Source: Pseudobdellovibrionaceae bacterium (GTDB taxonomy: Bacteria > Bdellovibrionota > Bdellovibrionia > Bdellovibrionales > JAMPXM01). From it: 12,012 nucleotides of DNA. A program made the position numbers and the translations under genes. Positions 5,892-12,012 of the stretch are shown here, one piece after another. The notes under the pieces were generated by a model. That model made no database searches. It was given only the letters and a program-made list of their open reading frames with translations, and had not been told where the DNA came from. The DNA lies in contig JAEUWE010000343.1 of assembly GCA_016791465.1 (NCBI GenBank), forward strand, positions 1-12,012, in the 5' to 3' direction. Each line of letters begins with the position of its first letter. Position 1 is the stretch's first letter.

Positions 5892-8138
5892 TTAGTTAAT
5901 TGAATGTCGCAACGCAGCCAGCTTGCGCCTATCGCCAACAATCCAAACGCGATCCTCAGCCTGGAGAACGAAGTCAGAGATGGGATTCAGTGTCCGAGTG
6001 TTGGCGCGTTCGACCCCAACGACCAGGCCATTGGCGTCCTCGCGCAAACCGCATTCGCGGATACTGCGTCCAACATAGTGTGAGTTAGCGCTTAGCGTTA
6101 GGCTGTCGAGACCAAAGTGATCGGTCGCGATCGACTCGTCAGGAGGAACTTCGGCTTCGATGAGCTTCTGCGCCGCTGCGAGCTGCTCGTCGGTGCCGAT
6201 AAGAAAAATGCGATCGTGGGGAAGAAGTAGCGTTGTTCGGGTGGGGGCGAAGATGCAGCGGCCGCCGCGCTCGATCATGGTCACCATGGTTCCGGTGTTT
6301 TCTTTGAGCGTTGATTCGGCCAGAGTTTTTCCGGCCAGCGGCGAGTGTGGAGGTAGCGTGAACTCCACGAGCACGGCATCCCAGGGAGCAAGTGCCGGCC
6401 GGGTTTGCGATTTTGTGAGTTCCTTTTTTTCGTTGGCGCTGAGGTTTGATAAAAATCGAGCCTCAACCGTGCGGTAAAGCGGGCCGGCGTAGCGACTCGA
6501 GAAGAGAATCAACAGCGCCACAAGAGTCAGCATGATGGTTGAAAACGTCTCGAAACTTGCGAATTGCGCGATGATAAATCCGGTGAGTACAAAACCTGCG
6601 AGAAAACGAAGAAAGGCGATTCCCACCTGGAGGCGCCGAAGCATTTCGAGATTCGATGAGTTACTGTTTTCGGTGCGTGTTGGCGGAGCGACGACGATCG
6701 CCCAAAGAAACGGCGTACTAAACGCAAACGCGAAGAAGCCCAAAACGCCGGTGACAATATGATGGAGGGACTCATTTGTTGCGCGCAGTGCGGGGGGGAG
6801 AAGGAGCTGGCTTGCGCCGACGGAAATGGCGATGACAAGAACGGCGTTGAGCAGCATTTTGATGCCGTACTCTCGCCATAGGAGTGAAAGATTGTTGGGC
6901 GCCGTCTCGGCATTGAGCGCTGTTCGATAGCGAAGCAAGAGGTCAAGAATGGATTGCGGCAGTCGGGTCTCGAGGCGGACCGCGGCCGCTTCTGAGCCGC
7001 GAATAAGGTAGGGCGTTGTGAAGCTTGTGACGGCGCTCACGGCGACAAGAATCGGATATAAAAAGTCACTGGTGAGCTCGAGCGTGGTACCGAGCGTGCC
7101 GATGATAAACGAGAACTCGCCGATTTGACCAAGGGTCATGCCAGTGCGCACGGATCGTCGCAGTGTTTGACCGGCGATCAAGGTTCCGATGGTGTTGGCC
7201 GTGAGTTTCCCGACAATCAACAGTACGCTGAGGATCGTGATCACTCCGAAGTGCTCTTTGAGAGTTGCCGGATTGATCATCATTCCGACGGAAACAAAGA
7301 AGACCGCTGAAAATAAATCGCGTACGGGAACAAGAAGGTGCTCGATGCGCTTACCTTCACGAGTTTCGGCGAGAATTGAACCCATGACAAACGCACCCAG
7401 TGCTGCAGAGAAGCCGGTCTTGCTGGCAATCAAAACCATGAGCAGGCAGAGGCCGATCGCGAGAATGAGAAGAGTTTCGTCGTTGAGGAACTGTTTCGCT
7501 TTTTTTAGTACAGTCGGCAGCAGGTAAATACCGACGAGAAACCAAAGTAGGAGAAAGAAGCCAAGGCGAAGAGCGATCGCGATGAGGTCGGCCGAGCTTG
7601 CTGAGCTGTGCGATGACGAAAGCGTTGGCAAAAGGACAAGGATCAAAATGGCGGCGAGATCCTCGATGACCAAAATGCCAAAGACGACTGAGACGAAAGT
7701 GCGACCTTTAAGGCCAAGTTCGTCGACAGCACGGACGATGATTGACGTTGACGAGATGGAAAGTGCGGCGCCGAGAAAGAGACTGTCGGTGAGACTCCAG
7801 CCCAGCGCTTGTCCTGCAAGAATGCCAAGGCCGATCATCGTCAGCACTTCAAAGAGTCCGGCGATGGCCGCGGTCTTTCCGACTTCTGCCAGTTTTTTAA
7901 AACTGAATTCAAGACCAAGACCGAAGAGCAAAAAGATGACGCCGATCTCTCCCCACACTTTGATATTCTCTGTATCGACAACAGTTGGTGTGAGTGAGAT
8001 GTGGGGGCTGACGAGAAATCCGGCGAGAAGATAGCCCAGAACAACAGGCTGCTTGAACTTCTTAAAAAGAACCGTTACCGCGGCACCGAGTACGAGAATG
8101 ACGGCGAGGTCTTGGATGATCTGTGGTAGGTGAAGCAT
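5892..8138 (-). CDS. CPA2/KefB-like cation:proton antiporter with tandem C-terminal RCK_C domains
   Basis: The product has 748 residues. Residues 1-380 form a Na+/H+ exchanger domain of about 12 membrane segments with CPA2 hallmarks: LLFGLGLEFS (70-79), ALSISSTSIIVR (125-136), the acidic pair in VIEDLAAI (157-164), and LGQIGEFSFI (336-345). Residues 425-550 add about four more hydrophobic segments. Two RCK_C (TrkA-C) domains follow, at about 586-661 and 674-748. The nucleotide-binding RCK_N domain usual in KefB and KefC is absent. The protein should exchange K+ or Na+ for protons across the inner membrane, with a ligand sensed by the RCK_C pair; the ion is not certain. It lies 33 bases after the MacB-type gene on the same strand and is probably co-transcribed. 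The ribosome binding site is poor (GGA only three bases before the ATG), so translation may depend on upstream ribosomes. Confidence 0.92.
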   Translation of the reverse strand: MLHLPQIIQDLAVILVLGAAVTVLFKKFKQPVVLGYLLAGFLVSPHISLTPTVVDTENIKVWGEIGVIFLLFGLGLEFSFKKLAEVGKTAAIAGLFEVLTMIGLGILAGQALGWSLTDSLFLGAALSISSTSIIVRAVDELGLKGRTFVSVVFGILVIEDLAAILILVLLPTLSSSHSSASSADLIAIALRLGFFLLLWFLVGIYLLPTVLKKAKQFLNDETLLILAIGLCLLMVLIASKTGFSAALGAFVMGSILAETREGKRIEHLLVPVRDLFSAVFFVSVGMMINPATLKEHFGVITILSVLLIVGKLTANTIGTLIAGQTLRRSVRTGMTLGQIGEFSFIIGTLGTTLELTSDFLYPILVAVSAVTSFTTPYLIRGSEAAAVRLETRLPQSILDLLLRYRTALNAETAPNNLSLLWREYGIKMLLNAVLVIAISVGASQLLLPPALRATNESLHHIVTGVLGFFAFAFSTPFLWAIVVAPPTRTENSNSSNLEMLRRLQVGIAFLRFLAGFVLTGFIIAQFASFETFSTIMLTLVALLILFSSRYAGPLYRTVEARFLSNLSANEKKELTKSQTRPALAPWDAVLVEFTLPPHSPLAGKTLAESTLKENTGTMVTMIERGGRCIFAPTRTTLLLPHDRIFLIGTDEQLAAAQKLIEAEVPPDESIATDHFGLDSLTLSANSHYVGRSIRECGLREDANGLVVGVERANTRTLNPISDFVLQAEDRVWIVGDRRKLAALRHSIN

Positions 8139-8171
8139 GGATCCGAAAATACCACGATTCGGCCAGTGCGC

Positions 8172-10127
8172 CTAGTCGTGTCGGAGTGCCGTGATAGGAT
8201 TCAGGTATGAAGCCTTGCGCGCTGGGTAAAGACCAAAGATGACGCCGATCGAGGCCGAAAAACCAAAGGCCAGTGCAATCGAAGACAAACTCACCTGCAT
8301 GGTCCAGCCGGTTGTTGTTTGCAAAAGCATTGTCGCGGATACGCCGAGGACAACGCCTGCGGTCCCGCCGACGAGACTGATCACCAGACTTTCCGTGAGG
8401 AACTGATAGAGAATATCGATGCGCTGGGCGCCGATGGCTTTGCGCAGTCCGATCTCACGCGTTCGTTCGGTGACGGAGACGAGCATAATATTCATAATTC
8501 CGATTCCACCAACAAGCAGAGAGATGGCGGCAATGGCGGCAAGCAGGAGAGACAGAGTCTGGCTACTCTGTGACATCGCCTTCTGAATATCGGCCATGTT
8601 ATTGACTGAAAAGGCCTCATCGGTACTTGTCGCCGGTACGCGGTGCCGCTGTTTCATTAACATCAGAATATCTTCTTGAATCGTTTCGGCCTGGGCGGAA
8701 TCCAACATTTCGATGTCAATCGAGTCGACCTCTTGTTTTCCGAAGAGACGATACATGCCTGTTGCGAGCGGAATCACAATGGTGTCGTCTTGATCGCGCC
8801 AACCCGAAGCGCCTTTCTCAGGGAGGATGCCTATGACTTGAAATGCAATCCGGTTGAGGCGCACCATCTCTCCGATTGGACTGTCGCGTCCAAACAGCTC
8901 GCGCACGACCGTAGCACCGAGAAGTGCAACGCGGCTGCGGCTGCGATTCTCGGCTTCGGTGAAGAAGCGACCGATGATGGGTGTCGCCGCTCGCATCGAT
9001 TCATAGGAAGGTGTTGTGGCTAGAACTTGCGTGCTCCAGTTTCGATTTTTAAAATCCACCTGTGCCCGTCCAGAGACATTGGGTGCGACATCGCGAAGGC
9101 CGCCGACCTCGCGCTTGATCGCATCGCCATCGTCAGGGTCAAGGCCATAGCGAACAGTGCTGTCCATGGCGACGCCGCCCATGCGGCTAGGACCGGAACG
9201 AAGGACAAGAAGGTTGGAGCCAAGTGAAGAGAGCTGACTCTCGATGGCGACTTGTGCTCCGCGGCCGAGTGCAAGCATGGCGACGACGGCCGCGACACCG
9301 ATCAGAATGCCGAGAACCGAAAGTGCGGAGCGCACTTTGTTGCCGATCAAAGTGCGCATGGCCTGGACGAGATGGAGGCCGAGGGTGGCCGAGAGGCTTG
9401 AGGTGCCAGGCGTCGTTTTGTCAGGAGTGACGGGCGCTGTTGTGGGTTCGATAGGAGTAAGTCGAGTGTCGGACTGGACTTTGCCGTCGCGCATGCGAAT
9501 CAAGCGTTTGGCTTGTCGACCGATCTCGTCTTCGTGGGTGACCATGATGACGGTGATTCCGGAACTATTGAGCGATCGGAGAATCTCGATAATCTCGTGC
9601 TCGCTCTTTGAATCGAGGTTCCCGGTCGGCTCGTCGGCGAAAATAATTGTGGGTTCGTTAACAAGCGCGCGGGCGATGGCCACGCGTTGCTGCTGTCCGC
9701 CTGACATTTCGTTTGGGCGATGAGATTCATGTGAGGAAAGATTGACCATTTTGAGCAGGCGATCGCCTTGTGGCCCACTTTGTTCGAGGCGTTGACTGTA
9801 GAACAGCGGCAAGACCACGTTCTCACGCGCGGTCATTCGCGAGAGCAGATGAAATTGCTGAAAGATGAAACCGATTTTTTCGCGTCGAAGAATGGCGAGT
9901 TCGTCGTCGCTCAGGCCCGCGACCTCGCGTCCGTAGAGCTTATATGATCCCGAGCTTGGCGTGTCGAGCAGGCCGAGAATCTGCATCAGCGTTGATTTTC
10001 CGCTGCCGGACGGACCCATAATTGCGACAAAGTCTCCGGGCTCGATCGTCAATGAAACATCGCTCAGTGCGTGAACCTCATGTTCGCCCATGCGATACAC
10101 TTTGCTGAGGTTCTGAACGCTGATCAC
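8172..10127 (-). CDS. macB: MacB-type ABC transporter, fused ATPase and permease
   Basis: The product has 651 residues. The N-terminal ATPase has Walker A GPSGSGKST (38-46), a Q-loop near IFQQ (88-91), signature MSGGQQQR (141-148, Met in place of the usual Leu), Walker B IIFADEP (161-167) with E166 catalytic, and H198 in VTHED. A Pro/Thr-rich linker (about 222-245) leads to a first membrane helix (about 267-290), a periplasmic MacB_PCD domain, and a C-terminal FtsX-type block of three helices with the TERTREIGLRKAIGA motif. This is the MacB layout: a dimer that drives substrates from the periplasm through an adaptor and TolC. Substrates may be antibiotics, toxins, siderophores or lipids. It starts at GTG 10127, whose GTGA overlaps the stop of the adaptor gene by four bases, showing translational coupling. 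Length is typical. Confidence 0.95.
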   Translation of the reverse strand: MISVQNLSKVYRMGEHEVHALSDVSLTIEPGDFVAIMGPSGSGKSTLMQILGLLDTPSSGSYKLYGREVAGLSDDELAILRREKIGFIFQQFHLLSRMTARENVVLPLFYSQRLEQSGPQGDRLLKMVNLSSHESHRPNEMSGGQQQRVAIARALVNEPTIIFADEPTGNLDSKSEHEIIEILRSLNSSGITVIMVTHEDEIGRQAKRLIRMRDGKVQSDTRLTPIEPTTAPVTPDKTTPGTSSLSATLGLHLVQAMRTLIGNKVRSALSVLGILIGVAAVVAMLALGRGAQVAIESQLSSLGSNLLVLRSGPSRMGGVAMDSTVRYGLDPDDGDAIKREVGGLRDVAPNVSGRAQVDFKNRNWSTQVLATTPSYESMRAATPIIGRFFTEAENRSRSRVALLGATVVRELFGRDSPIGEMVRLNRIAFQVIGILPEKGASGWRDQDDTIVIPLATGMYRLFGKQEVDSIDIEMLDSAQAETIQEDILMLMKQRHRVPATSTDEAFSVNNMADIQKAMSQSSQTLSLLLAAIAAISLLVGGIGIMNIMLVSVTERTREIGLRKAIGAQRIDILYQFLTESLVISLVGGTAGVVLGVSATMLLQTTTGWTMQVSLSSIALAFGFSASIGVIFGLYPARKASYLNPITALRHD

Positions 10128-11074
10128 TTGCTCACCCGGCGTGGGCGAGACGGCATAAACGGATTGGTGCTGGTGGACGTCGTGGCGTCACCAAGCATCG
10201 GGGCGAGGACGATGTCGCCAGCACTTAGGCCGCTTAAGACCTCGGTGACTTTTCCGTCGGAGAGTCCGGCTTTAATTTCGATCTCTTGTGGATCTGCTTC
10301 CGTCTTTTTAGAGACGTAGAGTTTTCCGTCGACGCTTCGAATCGCATCATTTGAAATGGCCAAGATACCGTTTTTCTCGGCAACCTTGAATTCGATCGTT
10401 GCGGTCATTCCGCTGCGCATGAAGGGTGGGATTGTTTCGGGCATGACGTCGACTTCGTACATGGTGACGTTGTTGACTGCTTTTGCTTCAAAGGCGATTC
10501 GAGAAACACGTCCGTCGATCTGCGACTGAGGGTAGGCATCAAGAGCGATGCTGGCCTTCACGCCCGGTTGAACTTGCGCAAGATCTGTTTCGTCAACCTG
10601 GGCTTTCACGGTCAGATGATTCGATAAAACGATGATGGCATCAGACGATGCAAAAGTTTGCCCGGGCTCGACATTGCGACGAATGACGGTGGCTTTAAGA
10701 GGAGAAAGAATCGGCGTCGGTCGATAGAGGTCTTCCCATTTCGCAAGCTCTTCTGGTCCCTTGGCGCGTGCGGCATCGAGGACGGCCGCGCGTTCGGTTG
10801 AGCTCATCCAGGCCAGGACTTGGCTCTTGCGAACACTGTCGCCCTCTTGCACAAGGACCTTTTCCATTCGCCCTGCGATGGGCGGTTTAATTTCGAGGCG
10901 ATTTTCGGGTTGAACAGTGCCAGTCGCGCGCGCGGTGACTCGAATCGTTGTGAGTTCAGCGGTGACCTCGCGGTAGCGAGGTGTTTTTTGCGTTGAGCGA
11001 CTTCGGCTCCAGAGCGCTAAGCCAAGGCCTATGGAGACGATCGCGGCCAAGATGAGGAACCATCGCTTTTTCAT
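10124..11074 (-). CDS. Periplasmic adaptor (membrane fusion protein) with very short helical hairpin
   Basis: The product has 316 residues. An N-terminal membrane anchor occupies residues 1-22 (MKKRWF then a hydrophobic core). The two lipoyl halves are at about 58-90 (PPIAGRMEKVLVQEGDSVRKSQVLA) and 120-150 (PILSPLKATVIRRNVEPGQTF). Between them is only about 28 residues of helical hairpin. A beta-barrel domain (about 155-230) and a membrane-proximal domain (232-292) follow. It should link the MacB-type transporter to the TolC-family protein across the periplasm. The ATG at 11074 is chosen because it forms an ATGA overlap with the TolC gene stop and immediately precedes the basic anchor; AAGGGG is ten bases upstream. 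The frame is open further upstream, but that part lies within the TolC gene. The C-terminal tail is Ser/Thr-rich and then basic (PSRPRRVSK). Confidence 0.93.
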   Translation of the reverse strand: MKKRWFLILAAIVSIGLGLALWSRSRSTQKTPRYREVTAELTTIRVTARATGTVQPENRLEIKPPIAGRMEKVLVQEGDSVRKSQVLAWMSSTERAAVLDAARAKGPEELAKWEDLYRPTPILSPLKATVIRRNVEPGQTFASSDAIIVLSNHLTVKAQVDETDLAQVQPGVKASIALDAYPQSQIDGRVSRIAFEAKAVNNVTMYEVDVMPETIPPFMRSGMTATIEFKVAEKNGILAISNDAIRSVDGKLYVSKKTEADPQEIEIKAGLSDGKVTEVLSGLSAGDIVLAPMLGDATTSTSTNPFMPSRPRRVSK

Positions 11075-12012
11075 TCTGAGAAGACCCCTTGTCCAATGGC
11101 TTGTTCCCAAGCCGCGCCCGTTTGCACCTGATTTTGTCGGCTGTTCAGCACGGCTTTTCGGCGTGCGATCAGATCATTTTCGATGACGTCCCAATCCTCA
11201 AAAGAGAGCAGGCCATTGTTATAGCGCGTGCGCGCGATATCGGATCGAACAATTGCGGCTCGCTCAAAACTTTCGTCGGCCTTCAGCTTGGCGGCGGACT
11301 CGAGGTGGGCAGCGAGCGTCTGTTTGAGCTTTCTTAGAATTTCGCGTTTGGTGTTGTCTTGATTGAGTTTTGCCGCTTCAGCCAGCGCTGTTGACGAGCG
11401 GAGCGTCGAGATATCTTTAAAACCAGAAAAAAGAGGGATGGTCAGTGTCAGTCCCACGCTCTGCGTTTCACGAGCTGCTGGAAAGAAAGCGTCGTCGCGT
11501 CGAGCGACGGCCGCTGTCAGATCGAGACTCGGAAAAAGCTGAGCGCGCGCGATGGTCACCGACGACTGTGCACTGGCCGCCAGCTGCTCGGCCTGACGCC
11601 ATTCAGGCGTGGTGAGAACTTTACCCTCCAGGCCGGTTTCAAGTCGTGCCGCCTCTTTTTGCGGTTCAGTGATGGGAACATGGCCAATGACATCCAGCTT
11701 CGAGTTGCCGCCGTTTGTCGTATCAATCCCCAACGCTTTGAAGAGGAGACTCTGCGCTGTCGTCGTTGAATGTTCGGCCTGCAGGTCTTCGTAGCGCGCC
11801 TGTGCAAGGTATGCTTCGGACAAAAGAACAGAGCCTTTGTTCTCGCGGCCACTTTCATAGCGAAGCTGGACAAGTTTTAGATTTTCTTCGCGTCGTCTGG
11901 TGATCTCGCTCGTCAAAAGGCGAAGATCGCGCGAGAAGGCGGCGGCTTCAAATGCAGTTTTAAGTTCTTGTGACACGCGCGCTCGCGTTTGATCGCGTAT
12001 TGCGCGTTCTTT
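11071..12012 (-). CDS. TolC-family outer membrane efflux protein (N-terminus outside window)
   Basis: The frame is open from the window edge at 12012 to TGA at 11071-11073 and gives 313 residues without the N-terminus. Long amphipathic helices rich in Ala, Leu, Glu and Arg alternate with beta segments. An example is LFPSLDLTAAVARRD followed by SVGLTLTIPLFSGF, the classic outer-membrane strand pair of the OEP family with its Gly-Phe turn. The protein should be the trimeric outer membrane channel of the exporter encoded by the two genes that follow. Its stop overlaps the adaptor start in ATGA. A GTG at 11976 is in frame but lies inside a helix, and the open frame continues upstream, so it is not taken as the start. 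The missing part, including the signal peptide, is upstream of this window. Confidence 0.92.
   Translation of the reverse strand, partial: KERAIRDQTRARVSQELKTAFEAAAFSRDLRLLTSEITRRREENLKLVQLRYESGRENKGSVLLSEAYLAQARYEDLQAEHSTTTAQSLLFKALGIDTTNGGNSKLDVIGHVPITEPQKEAARLETGLEGKVLTTPEWRQAEQLAASAQSSVTIARAQLFPSLDLTAAVARRDDAFFPAARETQSVGLTLTIPLFSGFKDISTLRSSTALAEAAKLNQDNTKREILRKLKQTLAAHLESAAKLKADESFERAAIVRSDIARTRYNNGLLSFEDWDVIENDLIARRKAVLNSRQNQVQTGAAWEQAIGQGVFSE

Noticed and set aside
11976..11976. GTG at 11976 as the start of the TolC-family gene
   Set aside because: The frame stays open to the window edge, the GTG falls within a long helix, and no signal peptide follows, so the gene is treated as truncated by the window.

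Overview
The window comes from a Gram-negative bacterium. It encodes a lipoprotein with a lipobox, a TolC-family outer membrane protein with a periplasmic adaptor and a MacB-type ABC transporter, and a secreted serine protease. Base composition is moderate and coding density is high. The gene mix resembles predatory or free-living Bdellovibrionota or deltaproteobacterial genomes, but this is an impression from gene content and no rRNA or marker gene is present to fix it.

Layout. (1) Bases 1-1804, plus strand: a sulfur operon made of the last codons of a small membrane protein (probably YeeE/YedE-like), a TauE/SafE-type permease, and a zinc/iron-dependent MBL-fold hydrolase of the persulfide dioxygenase (ETHE1/Blh) type. 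Gaps are 14 and 11 bases. (2) Bases 1810-3327, minus strand: a large unrecognised lipoprotein with an N-terminal Ig-like region and a probable beta-propeller. (3) Bases 3391-3812, minus strand: a small RRM RNA-binding protein with an RGG-like tail, a strong intrinsic terminator, and a structured 5' leader that can be drawn to cover its ribosome binding site. (4) Bases 4061-4813, plus strand: a YoaK/DUF1275 membrane protein that converges on and overlaps the next gene by 35 bases. (5) Bases 4779-5729, minus strand: a secreted trypsin-fold serine protease preceded by three adjacent dyads. (6) Bases 5892-12012, minus strand: an apparent operon in the order TolC-family protein (cut by the window edge), short-hairpin adaptor, MacB-type ABC transporter, and CPA2/KefB-like cation:proton antiporter with two C-terminal RCK_C domains.

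How they work together. The sulfur operon probably moves a reduced or oxidised sulfur species across the inner membrane and oxidises persulfide sulfur to sulfite. The TolC, adaptor and MacB genes overlap by four bases at both junctions and should form one tripartite envelope-spanning exporter. The antiporter follows by 33 bases and may be co-transcribed, but it has no obvious mechanistic link to the exporter. No tRNA, rRNA, CRISPR array, insertion sequence or prophage signal was seen. No intergenic stretch exceeds about 250 bases. No convincing previously undescribed multi-gene system was found. The most interesting signals are the leader RNA of the RRM gene, the antiporter architecture, the very short adaptor hairpin and the unknown lipoprotein.
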